Source: Epiperipatus broadwayi (taxonomy: Eukaryota; Onychophora; Udeonychophora; Euonychophora; Peripatidae). Taken from it: a DNA stretch of 64,000 nucleotides. Shown here one piece after another: positions 11,741-23,741 of this stretch. How positions within the stretch are numbered: the stretch's first letter is position 1; each line of letters opens with the position of its first letter. Location: contig JAQFVV010000012.1 of NCBI GenBank assembly GCA_028023455.1, positions 5,494,499 through 5,558,498 on the forward strand, given 5' to 3'. The notes below the pieces were generated by a model that saw nothing but the letters and a program-made list of their open reading frames with translations, made no database searches and was not told where the DNA came from. Both the position numbers and the translations under genes were made by a program.

Positions 11741-12128
11741 TTTGATGATTTTAAAATTGAAATAAATCGAGATACTGGAAATCTCTAGCTCTCGTTACAA
11801 TACTTAACTGACAGCCAATCAGATGGCATTGATAGCTGTCAAAAATTACATCCAAACCTAAACACACAACAAAGATTTTATGAGAAAAGGGCAGCCACTC
11901 TTTTCTTGTAAAATTTTTGTTGTGTGTTTAGGTTTACTTTTCTCATAAAATCTTTGTTGTGTGTTTAAGTAAACCTAAACACACAACAATTTTTGGCAGC
12001 TATCCATGCCATCTGATTGGCTGTCAGTTAAGTATTGTAACGAGTGCTAGAGATTTCCAGTATCTCGATTTATTTCAATTTTCAACTATTGGTGCTTCAC
12101 AAATTAAAATATTATTTTGATGATTTTA
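11741..12128. mobile_element. Foldback element with 13 bp target-site duplication
   Basis: Direct repeats 'tttgatgatttta' at 11741-11753 and 12116-12128 flank about 362 bp. The inside is almost palindromic. 'aaataaatcgagatactgga' near the left end pairs with its complement near 12057-12075, and 'ttaactgacagccaatcaga' pairs with 'tctgattggctgtcagttaa'. The centre holds several alternating copies of 'cctaaacacacaacaa' and 'ttgttgtgtgtttagg'. No open frame. The long duplication is typical of LINE-type integration, not of most DNA transposons. Confidence 0.75.
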
Positions 12129-14285
12129 CTATATTTTTTCTAATTCAAAAATCAATCCTTTAGGGATGAGATCACAAAATTCTAAGGAAATACACTTAGA
12201 CTTTTTATCCTGTAGAGACTTTTAAACTTGTCTGGAACTTTCAATGGTCAATCATTTTTGTTGAATACTCTTTTTTTCATTATCTGGCTATATTTTAATT
12301 CATTCAAAAGTTGTTTACTTTTAATACAAATTAGTACAATAGAGGTTAAATACTTCTTCTTTTGGGCTAAAATAAATCTTGTATAGTATGTCATTATTAA
12401 TATATATTTTACTCACTAGCCAATTTTTTCTGCATTGTTTTGTGTGTATTTTAAAATATTAGTAGCAGTATAATGAATGCTATATAATCAGCTTTTGTCT
12501 ATGATCCAATATATTTAAATTATATCTCACTGGAATCTCTCAATGTTAGACTGTCTTTTCATATATATTCTAGATGACAAGTTCTGATTAAGAAATATAT
12601 AGTAATATCAATGGTCCTCAATTCAGATTTTGCTTTTACAATCTCTGAACTTGATCTACAGAAAACAATGTCTCATCACAAATACTCAGTTATGGAACAT
12701 CATAGAGGAAAGACCTTGTACAACCAGCAACAATAAAGATTAGTAGCAGTTGCCTTTCTTTTGGAGATGTCTATATATCAATTAAACTTACCTCAATATT
12801 TATAATCATCCTATGGAATTTACAAAAACTTATAAATAAGATAATTTAGTAAATGTTTTTCTTTTTTAATAATAATAATAAAAAAAAAACAAAGTTGTAA
12901 CTAATTTATATTTGTTTAGTTTTTTAATTTACATTCAACAAAACTAAAAATAGATTTTGAAAGCTTCTTAATTAAAAATTCACTTCTTAAACTTTTAAAG
13001 TAAACCTATATTAGAAGTAACTTTTATGATCATATATATCTTTAAAAAACATCTTTGTTTAGATAAGAATAGGTTTTTTTTTGTTAAATCAAAAATTAAA
13101 TTTTTGTCCAATCAGAAATAAATATTTGTATCAAATGGAGATCTTTTTTTAATCATGAAATATTATTACTTAAATAAACAATACTTAATTTTAGACAATA
13201 TTTTAAATAATTATATATCTAAGTTGTAGTTGTATTCATTTCTACTTTTTTTAAGCTTTAAATATTTATGCACAAAGTCAAGGTTGCATAAAAACTTTGT
13301 TGTATGCTATAAAACTAATTCATCTTATAATATATATATAGTAATGAAATTAACAATCAATTCATTTAATATTTAACCATAATTAAAAGTTTCATGAACT
13401 AGTAGTTAATGTGTTCCTCTGTAATGCTTTGGATCTTTTGCTTCAAATATATTCCAGATAAATTTTAAAATTTTGTTGATGTCAGAATTTTTTTAGTAGC
13501 TTTATTTTAAAAATTCATCCATAACTACTCTAGTTAGAAACCTAATAATTATTAATAAATGAGTATAAATATTCCAGGTTAATATGGATTGGTCATTGCA
13601 CTGATTCTAAAATTATATGATTACATGGTAATGTACCATTTACAACTGATGAGAGGAGGGGTATTGTAATTCTATAGTTGTTCAGCCCATAATTTATATT
13701 TACCTTTTAACTGCAGCAATCTTTCACCCCTAGAATATCATAGTTAGCTTCAATAGTAAATAAATTCATGTTTTGTAACTTCCAGAATCATGTGATTCCT
13801 GACTGCTGAGTATTTTAAAACAAAAGGCCTAGTAATTATTGTATTATATAAAAATGATCGAATATCATCTTTATCTTTTTTTATTATGTTACTGATGCAA
13901 TATTTGAGATGGTTAAGCATTAGATTTACATTTCTTGTTGTTGTTTTTTACAGCAATGAGTGTTGACTTATTTTTATTTTGAAAATTCCATTCATATGCC
14001 CAAATATATGATTACCCTATATATATATATATATATATAACTTTTGAGGTTGCCAGAAAGCTATCAATTGTTATTGACAATCCTCCTGAGTCCAAACAAA
14101 ATTTTAAAAGTTTATTAAGCTCAGAAAGATTATCATTTAATAGTAATTGATAGTTTGCTGCCTGGAATCATCAAAAACTTAAGTTATTTCTGTTTACATA
14201 GATATAATCATTTAATTTTCAATTTTTATTTAAATTAAAAATCCATGAAAAAATATAATTCATCATATATATTGCAATGGTTCGA
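12129..14285. other. Unassigned AT-rich region
   Basis: No recognised gene. Contains AAT-type low complexity near 12866-12892 and a (TA)n microsatellite near 14019-14038. A somewhat more complex block at 12600-12780 has interrupted frames only. Confidence 0.45.
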
Positions 14286-16980
14286 TTTGTACTTTCATAA
14301 AACAAAACCTAGAGCCCAGACAAAATACCTTAAAGCTGATTGGAATGGGATGGTAAGATCCCAGGTCCAACCAAGTTTCAACCTATTTACCATTGCTCTA
14401 TGGCTTAAAATCATATGAAGAATATTTCTGAGGTTACACACAGGTCTTAATTTAATCTGTGAGCCAGCTCCGAATAGGGGGAGACATGAGACCCAAAATC
14501 TAACCGCACAATGACTAATAAGAGGGGGGAAATGGACTAATAACTGGTAACTTAAAATCAAATCAATAAGTAAAACTATAATGCATATTAAATTATTAAA
14601 TATAATAAATGTATTGAAACTGGATCATGAACAATGAAATGGAAACAAGATACATTTAAATAGATTTATTAATAAGCAAAATCAACAATAAATATACATT
14701 ATTAACTATGTGGGATCTAATGCATACTGACATTACATAGTGGGACATTAAATTGAGTTACAGCATATCTCATCACATTGTATTAAATAGAGATGTGTGT
14801 GTGCGATTAAGAAATTATGCCTATGGCAATTAATATGCCAAAATCTTATCCTTATATCATGATTTGCTGATTTTTAAGTGAATATGCTAGTCAAAGACAT
14901 ATTAGCAATCACAGCAATAATATGGCTGCTGTTTCCATATATACACTAAGATATTTGCATATAATTAAGTTCAAGAATGATGCCAGTTTAGTTTAGTAAT
15001 CAAAGATTTGTTATTTCAAACTAATTCTGAATAATTATTTAACAAGGGGAAGAACTGGTTACTTTAGAACAACACATATTGCTATGGTACAGACCTAAAT
15101 ATTAAGAACATGTTTGTAGTGTATGTGGGTAATTAATTATTCACAGGATTTCTTATCAAAATATGTGATGACCTAAGACTGAATGACTTGCTACTATAAA
15201 TTATGAACATGTGAAGTTCAGGAATTTGGATAGGTTTTATAAATGAGCTCTGGATCCTTGTGCTCCAGTTCTTGAAAAATAGAGTTACCCAAACTAAATG
15301 AATGGGGACTTCCTCTACCATGGGTCCATTAAAAGATGTAGCAAGATGTTTTGTAAGAACACACCACAATGCATAAAGTAAAATACAAATAGGTATATTT
15401 AAATTAAATGTGCCTAAAACAGATAGCTTATATATATATATATATAAAACTAATAGAACCCAGTTTTTAAAATAAGCATAATAATCATGTTCTAATTAAA
15501 GGAATAAAAACTAAATTATTAATCTAGTTTAACAGATACTCAATCTGCATCTCAAGTCAGATTTCACTAGGGAGGAGAAAGTATATTTAATGGGCGATTA
15601 ACAATACATTAATAAATTATACCATTGTACTATCTCTAAGGTTATTTTATTACTTTGTTAAACAGATCTCTAAAGTTATACTTATAACTCTGATCATGCA
15701 AATTATATTAGATATTTAATAATATAAAACTAAATCAAATTTTTAACAACAAGCACAGAGCCACCCATGATTATTTCAACATAATAGGATTTCAAAACAG
15801 TATGCTGATGAGCTAAATAAGCATTATTAAAAGCTATTAAAATGAAGATATCAATTATCATATCTTTACTGAAAGTCTATCAAAATTAAAAGTGCTCACT
15901 GTTTTGTGACATTTGGAATTTTATAATATATAAATAATAATTTTTAAAAAAATAAAACTGAATCATATATATATAGGCATAACCATGGCAAATAATAGAT
16001 TTAAATAAACAAATGGTTACAGTTAGTCTTAGGCAATATTTATACAAGTTTTATATATTATTTTAGATGAAAATTTAAAGAGTTAGATTTTGAATTTTAA
16101 GCTAGCTTTAAATAGATTTGAAGGTTCAAAGTTCATTTAATTTTCTGCAGTGTTCTGGAAGGTGTTACCTAACTTCTCACAGCTTGTTCTTGGAGCACAT
16201 CAGATGTCTAGCATAGTAGAACCCTTGATCTCTGGATCGGCAGCATAAATTGAGTTGTTATCTTCTTGTAACAGGCTCTGTTCAGGAATGTCTCCCATCT
16301 CCACGATGATAATGTGCCAGTCAGCATGTAGGATGATACTAAAGATCACTATTTCCCAGCAAGGAAACAGAAAACCTGACCCTTCTACTACATCATATCA
16401 AAAATTAAACTGGCATGGAGCCTAGTGGCAACACTTCTTTAAAATTTTACAGAGTATGATGATGTAATAATAAAATATAGTCTATTTATATGATTCTGAG
16501 ATCAGACTATAATTTTAACAAATTATTTTCTGTGAGTGAATCCATTAGCACCTTTTTAAGATTTTATATTTTAATTTTCTAAAACCACTCAAACCTTTGT
16601 TTCATTTTTCCACCAGAGTGTTTTTAACTAATTTTGATCTCTTCTAATTCCTCAAGATCTAGCAATAATTCCAGTTGAGTAGATCTTGTTTACAAGAAAA
16701 TATATTTTGGAAAAATATTATTGCCAAAATTAAAATTTTAGACCTCTATCTCATGGTTTACCAACACAGGTGCATATGGCATGATTCTTGTTTACAATTA
16801 TTTTAAGTTAAAATTAGGAATTATAAGAAATGATCAAATAATTTCATGCTATATATGTATCACAGAAGTATGTAGACTACACATATATACATATGGTTTT
16901 AATGGATAAAATGATAAATTGTTTAATGAAATAAAATTTACAATTAAAATATATTATTTTAAAATAAAATACCTGCTGCA
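14286..16980. other. Unassigned region with moderately complex blocks
   Basis: Blocks at 14290-14560, 15130-15370 and 16140-16420 are less AT-rich than their surroundings. The first two have minus-strand open frames of 88 and 78 codons, but I recognise no domain. A (TA)n tract lies at about 15430-15447. They may be fragments of unidentified retroelements. Confidence 0.35.
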
Positions 16981-17009
16981 ATATAGCTATACCTAAGATA
17001 CTACAGATG

Positions 17010-17044
17010 TTTGTTCACACACACACATATATATATATATATAT
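17010..17044. repeat. (CA)n-(TA)n compound microsatellite
   Basis: An alternating CA run passes directly into an alternating TA run. Confidence 0.85.
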
Positions 17045-17169
17045 GGTGGCACATATATAACTGTGTTAGTGTATTTATATATGTACTCATGAACAATTTA
17101 AAGCCAGCACAGATAGAGCTATAGGGGAAAATAGGTGAAACATATATAAGGATAGGAATATTCCATTTC

Positions 17170-17660
17170 AATATATATAATAACTCAAACAAATTTATTT
17201 AACACAGTATTCAAAATTAAATAATATATTCTTTACCGGAAAAAAATATATAATAATAATGATAATATAAGGGGGAAATGAGCCAGTAAATGGCCAAACA
17301 GTTTGCAAAGAATACTTTACCCAAATTGAGACAAATCATCAGTTAGATACACTACTATCTAACTGATGGTTTGTCTCAATTTGGGTAAAGTATTCTTTGC
17401 AAACTGTTTGGCCATTTACTGGCTACTATCTAACTGATGGTTTGTCTCAATTTGGGTAAAGTATTCTTTGCAAACTGTTTGGCCATTTACTGGCTCATTT
17501 TCCCCTTATATTATCATTATTATTACTTTTTTCTGTACATTTGTATTAATGGTTGATAAAGATTGGCAGTGAAACAATTGAAAGTACTTCCGATAAAGAA
17601 TATATTATTTAATTTTGAATACTATGTTAAATAAATTTGTTTGAGTTATTATTATATGAT
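17170..17660. repeat. Large foldback with a 71 bp tandem duplication in one arm
   Basis: The left arm from 'aactcaaacaaatttatttaac' (about 17183) to 'gagacaaatcatcagttag' (17345) is repeated inverted on the right, ending with 'gttaaataaatttgtttgag' near 17645. The arms are nearly identical in the core ('ccagtaaatggccaaacag' and its complement). The right arm contains two perfect copies of a 71 bp unit starting at 17354 and 17425. No coding frame or evident target-site duplication. Confidence 0.85.
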
Positions 17661-19140
17661 TTTAAAAATACAGACATTTAATGGTTATAGTTATTTATAT
17701 ATATATTGTCTATAAAGATACAATATCTCTTGCCATAATTATTAGTACATTTTCCAGCCATTATTATAACTTGAATTAAGTTTGAATCAAGTAAATAGTG
17801 AACATTTTTTGTGCAACAAGTAACATAATTTTTTTTTTAGTAACAACCCAAATCAATCCAAATAGATATCTTGTATTCGTTGGCAAATGGGCACTTAGAT
17901 AGTATTAACTAAAGAATAAAAATGCCAGTTTAATGTGGGTTTGTTAATGAATGTGTGAAAATGTGATTATAGTACAAGGCGGTCTTCTTCACTGATCGGG
18001 AAAACATTATACTCTTTCATGTGTTGTCTTACTTTTATATAAGAATATCTGCTTCAGTAAATTATATTGAATTTACTATTTATAACATTATTAACAATTA
18101 GTAATAGTTGTCAGACAAATAAGTATGAATTAAGTAATATGTTGAAGAATAGGTTTTCATCTTCAAAAATCTAGTTTAAAAAATAATGATTTTGTGTTAA
18201 AAATAATTCATTATTCTCAGTATTACATTCAATCCAAAAACATCACAAAATATTTAAAGTTATTGTGTGTAAACTTGTTTTAGATAGTAGTTTTTATTTT
18301 TATAAAAGCAAATATTTATTCGTAGAACTTATTTTAAGTTGTTTTTTTTAACACTTATAAATTTCAAATAGAAAAAAGAGCATATGTACTTAGTTTTTAA
18401 TTCCTTCAAATTCTGAAACAAAAAAAAATTAAAAACAAATTTAAATTATTTATTTTGCTACTGATATTTTTACATATAACTTAAGAGCAGAATAATGCAT
18501 GTTATGTCCTAAATATTTCTCATCACTTTTTAAGACCACGAATATAAAAGAATGTCTTAATCACATTAACTTACTCTATATCAGCTTCAGAATATGATCA
18601 CAAAATTTAAATGCTATTGTTCTAAATTTGTTTTAAATCAATACATCATCTCAAAAAGTATGATATGATCCAGCTTTTATAATACTTTTTATGAGCTTCT
18701 CCAATATTGCCAAACATTATTTATCAGTTATTCTACTTTATAATTTATGATATCACTGGAATAGAATTGATAGAGTTTGCTTCTATAATACATAATTTTG
18801 ATTACTATTATTCCTATTTTCTGTAAAAAAAAAAATTAAGATTTACAACTACTCTTTTTTTTTTCATTTGTGTGAAAAATTAAAATATATAACTTCAATT
18901 TTAGAACCTATCAGAAAATATATATTAAATTATAGTTTATTAATCTATGATGATATTTACACTAATTTAAAAACATTCCAAACTACTGCAATTAAATATA
19001 GGATATTCTGCTGTCTGCTGTAATAATAATTGATAGAATCAAATGCTATTAAAAAATTTTTAGACTTTTCTTTTAATTAAAAAATTAGTATATTTTACAC
19101 CATTTTATAAAATTAAGAATTACCGTATTAAATTATAACG
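17661..19140. other. AT-rich sequence, nothing recognised
   Basis: No gene, RNA or repeat family recognised. Contains a few short A/T homopolymers. Confidence 0.5.
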
Positions 19141-19150
19141 CGTTGTATAA

Positions 19151-19255
19151 CGCGTTGTTAACTGAGAGGTCATCACATCAGCCTTGCAAGCAAGTAGTTG
19201 GTTGCAGACAGTTGTGGGTTTGCGTCCCGGCCGATGCTATGACATATGAGAAAAT
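19151..19255 (+). mobile_element. tRNA-derived mini-SINE
   Basis: Begins 'aacgcgttgttaactgag', then 'aggtcatcacatcagcc', 'ttgcaagcaagtag' and the long variable region 'ttggttgcagacagttg', T-arm relic 'gggtttgcgtcccgg', 'gatgctatgacatatgag' and an A/T-rich tail. Same subtype as the 10.83 kb copy. A partial duplicate of the head ('ataacgcgttgt') occurs just upstream at about 19137. Confidence 0.75.
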
Positions 19256-20030
19256 AATAATAATAAAATATTGGAGTTAGAAGATTTTCATGGGTTTCTA
19301 ACGCTTATCAGCATAGTTAGAAAAATTGTTGTTATTCTACTATGAATTAACAGCTGCTGAATTGTGACTAATTAATTGTAAAGTGTATAAACAAAATATT
19401 TTTAAAAATATTCATCTATAAGGGGGGGGTATCTATTAGAATCTATAAAATAGACAATATAAATGTTTTTATGTTATAAATTCTAATACATATTGAGAAA
19501 TTAAAAAAAAAATTAAGTAATTAAACTTATTTACTTCTCAGTTATTACTGCTGAGATAAGTAAATATATTTGTGGCACTGTTCTGTAGAAATAATGTATA
19601 GTTTTTCATAAAATCAAATCTCATTATTTTCTGAAATATACAATAGTGAAAGATGAATAGATAAATATGATATTTAAAAAAGGATAAAGATAGATACACA
19701 AGTTTATTGTAATAAGTTGAATAACAATTTAAAAAAAAAATGAAATGAAACGTAAGAGTTTAAAAAATTGAATACAAAAGGGAACTCGTATTTAATTTAT
19801 ACCAATATATAGCAGTTGGATTCGAAAAATTAAATTAATGTAATTTATGCAATTGTTGAAAGTAAAAAATAAATGATTTACATGATAGGAAAAGAAAATT
19901 ATCAATTTCAGATCTAAAATGATTTAAATTGTACAAATAATGGAAAAAATTAGTGTAAAAAATATCTAAGATTTAAAAAAATAAAAACACTAAAGTTTCT
20001 AAATATTTTCTTAAGTTGTTAAAGTTTTTT
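19256..20030. other. AT-rich sequence, nothing recognised
   Basis: Low-complexity DNA with a short G-run near 19421-19429. No coding or repeat-family signal. Confidence 0.5.
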
Positions 20031-20032
20031 AG

Positions 20033-20575
20033 TGGTCTTCAACTTTTTCACAGCTGCGGACCAGTAAAAATAAGAATAAAGTTTCGCAAACCAGCAAAAA
20101 TAAGGATAAGGTTTCGCGGACCGGCAGAAGTCTATAGATAAATTTTCTTAAAGATGTAAACTGCTTAGCCTTATGTGAGCATAAATGTTATAACTGATCA
20201 AAACAATAATGTTAAATATACAAAATGAAATATATATATGTGGAGTTTGTATAATAAAAAACTTTTTTTTTAATTTTAATTTTTTTTAGAATAATAACAA
20301 ATTTAATTCTGCCCCCCCCCCCTAAACATCTGTGATAACTAGAAAAACAAATTAATTTATGTATGATTGATTAGATTTTGTTTTCATTCTGTTTCTTTTT
20401 TTTTAATTGGATAAAAATGAGATTAAAAAATAAATAAAAATTGTTTATATTAATTAAAAGTTTAAACTCTTATTATTTTGTTATTACAAACTTTCCTGTC
20501 CACCTAGCAAGGACCAGCAGAAAAGTTCTGAGGCCCAGCACCAGTCCTAGGACCAAGGGTTGAAGACCACTGCTC
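20033..20575. mobile_element. hAT-type non-autonomous DNA transposon (MITE)
   Basis: Terminal inverted repeats: left 'agtggtcttcaac' (20033-) and right 'gttgaagaccactg' (ending about 20571), followed inside by related 'cggacc' and 'ggacca' words. The CAGTGG-type terminus with 'ggaccag/ggaccgg' subterminal repeats is typical of hAT elements. The interior is AT-rich and carries no transposase; it includes a poly-C tract at about 20311-20322. The right flank 'ctctaaac' resembles a hAT target, but the left flank does not match it. Confidence 0.65.
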
Positions 20576-20783
20576 TAAACAATTAATTTTTAATCTTAAT
20601 ATAATTTTATGGTCAAAGAGAATCAAAATTGTCTGTATATTAAGACTGTCTTCATTTGTAATAAACCTGATTGCTTTTTCTAAACTTAATTTTATCAAAA
20701 ACTCGTATATATTTTTTCTATTTAGAGTTTTGTATTAATCAATTATTAACATTTCAATCTATGTAACTCTTTTTTTAATTTAC

Positions 20784-21288
20784 TAATAAGTGTTTCAATG
20801 CACTGTACAGGCTTACACATAACTGCACATATATAATGTAATATATAAGGGATTTGAACTCAGATTTTCACATGACCCTCAACTTTTCATGCCATCTCAT
20901 ATTGCTGACCCATTATGTTGAAAAGATAATAATCACCAATATACATATTTCATGCTAAACTTTGGCACTAATGTGGGCTTTGAATGTTCCATCATCAGAA
21001 TTTTAATGAAATGGATGGCTGAAGAGTTGTGTGTTGGAGTAGTTTGAAGCCTGCCCATTAAAGTATGAAGATTGGCTATCTTAATATAAAGCTGATCACT
21101 GATTGTATATATGTGTAGAGATAGTAATCTGAACCAACTGATGATTGCTAGTTAAGCATGAAATACATAAATTGGTGATTATTTAGTTTTTCAACATGTG
21201 TGGGATGGGTCAGCATTATGAGACAGCATGGAGAGTTGAGGGTCATGTGAAAGTCTGTGTTTGAATCCCTTATATAATAAGTGTTTCA
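20784..21288 (+). mobile_element. Family II retroposon, complete copy with 14 bp target-site duplication
   Basis: Direct repeats 'taataagtgtttca' at 20784-20797 and 21275-21288 flank the element. The order inside is an inverted copy of the 3' region (20840-20960), a body starting 'ttggcactaatgtggg', a hammerhead core at 21125-21182, then a tail ending 'gtgtttgaatcccttatat'. The tail resembles a tRNA T-arm/B-box. The inverted arm makes it look like a MITE, but the 14 bp duplication argues for retroposition. Related copies lie at 46.7, 47.2, 50.8 and 51.4 kb. Confidence 0.85.
21125..21182 (+). ncRNA. Hammerhead ribozyme motif, family II
   Basis: TAATC and AACCAA form the 5' strand of stem I, then CTGATGA (21138-21144), stem II TGC-tagttaa-GCA, GAAA, minimal stem III, then TTGGT and GATTA completing stem I. 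Compared with the 50.8 kb copy, the nucleotide before the cleavage site (U16.1) is A, and the first stem II pair is U-U. It is probably weakened or inactive. Confidence 0.6.
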
Positions 21289-21289
21289 T

Positions 21290-21700
21290 AAGTCTTATTT
21301 AAAGTTTAGGCAATTTGGCCCAATTCTTTATGTCTATTAGAAAATCTATTTCAGATTTTAATTTTTAATATATATATATATTTGTATATTTAAATAAATA
21401 TTTATTTTTTCAAAAAATTTTTAATTGTTAAATTTCATATCAATAAATTGGACTTTAACATATATTTTATTATTATGGTCTATATTTTCGTCTTAAATTT
21501 CATTTATCTTTAATAAATATTTCAACCATAAATATACAAGTTTTTGATACTGCATCCAATTTTATGTATTTTTTTCTTATTATCTTTTTTTTCTTAATAA
21601 TCAACTATCATAATTTCTTTTATGACAATGTTCTATAGAAAGTGTGAACTTTTTATCATGTGCAATTATAAAAGTAAATTATTTTGAGAGTATATATATA
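21290..21700. other. AT-rich sequence, nothing recognised
   Basis: A/T-rich filler with TA microsatellites near 21370-21382 and 21690-21702. Confidence 0.5.
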
Positions 21701-21703
21701 TAT

Positions 21704-22720
21704 TGTAATGGCCAAGTTTTGTATAATCAGTCAACAAGACCAAAAGACCAAACAGAGACTCTCAAACCACAGGCACAGGGTTAGCCCCATGTCACCTCTA
21801 GGCTTCCTAGTCTTAACCACCTAATTAACATTCTTGACACAGCTTCCCTTCTTTGTGTAGCTCAATGTAACTCAGGGTTCAAACATTTACACACTCTCTC
21901 AGGGTTCTTCATAACATAGCACACAACAAGGTGCTAGAACACCTAAAACTTTCATCAGTTTATTTATCTTGTATTTATTTACATGGTTTCAGAGTTTAAA
22001 CATTTCTATGAGACTTTAAAAATTAATATTATATCATGGATTACAAAAGCATGAGGTGCTAATTAAGCGAATAGATGTGTTTCTAAAGATAATTAATTAA
22101 TAGCTAGTTTTGACTCACAAGATTAAATTAATAATGCTATAAGTTTATTTATATAAATACATCTAATTAAGAGAGTAGCTTACAAGCATAGAATGATGAT
22201 CTACTGTCTTTTACATAATGTTATTAAAGATAATGGCAGCTTACAATAATATTGTGTGCCCTATTCTCTTAAATTGGAATTACAAAGATTGATCAGTCCT
22301 TTCTAGGTCTAATACATATAATTAATTATATTTTGATTTATTAAGGGAGAGCTTGTGAATGAGTTTGATTTCACATTACCTGGAGTTGTTAATGAGTGTA
22401 CACAGAGGCTGGATGGCAAATATTAATAAAGAGATTGTGGTACTACTTGAGTGAGTGGGGACAATGGTACATATAGATGAGGAAGATCGGCTTTGGTGAT
22501 CTGATGGTGTGTGGTTCATTGCTGATAAATGGATATCCTCATCTGCAGAAGTATATCTGCTTCTAACCAGGTGGCATACCAGTGGAGAGAGCATAGATAT
22601 GCTGAATCCAGGATTTCACATTGCAAGAAGTCTCTGGCTCCTATGGAACTCAGATTGGTGCTGGGCATGTGGCATCTGATCAGCCCTCATGGAGTTTGAC
22701 CATTAAGATGCATGAACCAC
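21704..22720. other. Unassigned complex block, possible retroelement fragments
   Basis: Starts 'tgtaatggccaag' (an LTR-like TG start) and contains GC-richer segments at 21720-21960 and 22370-22720. The longest open frame is 72 codons, with no recognised domain. I could not find a matching terminal repeat. Candidate fragments of an LTR element, low certainty. Confidence 0.3.
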
Positions 22721-23175
22721 CAAAAATATATGTATGAAGTTCATTAATAAAATGATCATTGCCACACATACAGGAAGGTAGGAATGCAAGTATATGAAGA
22801 TAAACAATTATTTATTGAGCCATCCACATACATAATAAATATTAATAAACTTATTTTAGATATATAACTATGCGCACCCCCAGTTAATGATAACTGAATA
22901 TGTGATAACTTAAACCCAGTCACAATAATTATTTTTAATTATAAATTTATTAAATGCACATTGATTACACGCATATGCTCGAGGTTATAGTCTTAATAAT
23001 TATTTTTGTAAATTTAAATTGCAAAATCATATAAATCATATTTTCAGGCATGATGAGATTTCCTAAATAGACTGATAACTTTATACACAGAATGTGGTTT
23101 TATTTATATAGAGAATATATTGCATTGATAGGCAATGCAATACACACATACATATGAATTTATTATTACTTCTAC

Positions 23176-23741
23176 AAAATTATAGAAGTTAAACCACTAA
23201 ACATCATATGATCACCATCTCGTGCTAGCACATAACTGTTAGTAAACAGGCAAAAACTCTCCATACAGTAGTGCCACCTTGTGTTAACCAGAGTAATCAA
23301 TGGATGCCAGAAGGTTTGTGCATAAAATCCCTATCTAGTGCCTACTCACCCAATATCCCCAGAGTAGTTTCTGGCTTGTGGCCTTCATCAGTGAGGAGCC
23401 TTGGATCTGAGAGCACTGCATCTAGATCTTAGGATCTAATGCAACCCTCCAGCAGCCACCTTTTATCTCTACTTCACTACAAAACTATGAGAATGAAATT
23501 GAAAACACAATAATATTTTCAATCTAAGATCTATAGCTTATATAGTCATATGGGTCTGAACTTAATTCAGCACCCATACATTTTGGTGACTTTGGCTCTT
23601 TAACAACCATAGCCACCATTATCCGATTAGGCAGGATTGGTGTTAAACCACAAGCCTTCTGGCATCCATTGATTACTCTGGTTAGCACAAGGTGGCACTA
23701 CTATATGGAGAGTTTTTGCCTGTTTATTAAAATTATAGAAG
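23176..23741 (-). mobile_element. Family I retroposon, full-length copy with 13 bp target-site duplication
   Basis: Direct repeats 'aaaattatagaag' at 23176-23188 and 23729-23741 flank it. The body reads on the minus strand with a hammerhead core, 'ttttatgcacaaacc', 'tccattgattactctgg' and a 3' end 'agagtttttgcctgttt'. The right side carries an inverted copy of the same 3' region (about 80 bp). Next to the left end, inside the duplication, is a 51 bp segment (about 23190-23242) that also occurs at 52.75 and 62.34 kb and may be the true 3' tail of this subtype. Confidence 0.85.
23356..23397 (-). ncRNA. Hammerhead ribozyme motif, family I
   Basis: Minus strand: TCCTCA, CTGATGA, stem II GGC-cacaa-GCC with an A-A mismatch at its base, GAAAC, then TACTC instead of TAGTC, and TGGGGA closing stem I. 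The core nucleotides are intact, but stem III loses its C-G pair. Confidence 0.5.

Noticed and set aside
14019-14038. Telomere-like or origin signal in TA-rich tracts
   Set aside because: Plain (TA)n microsatellites are common throughout the window, with no associated motif.
15803-15835. Hammerhead core near 'gctgatgagctaaataagc'
   Set aside because: A stem II is possible, but no GAAA follows and no stem I partner exists.
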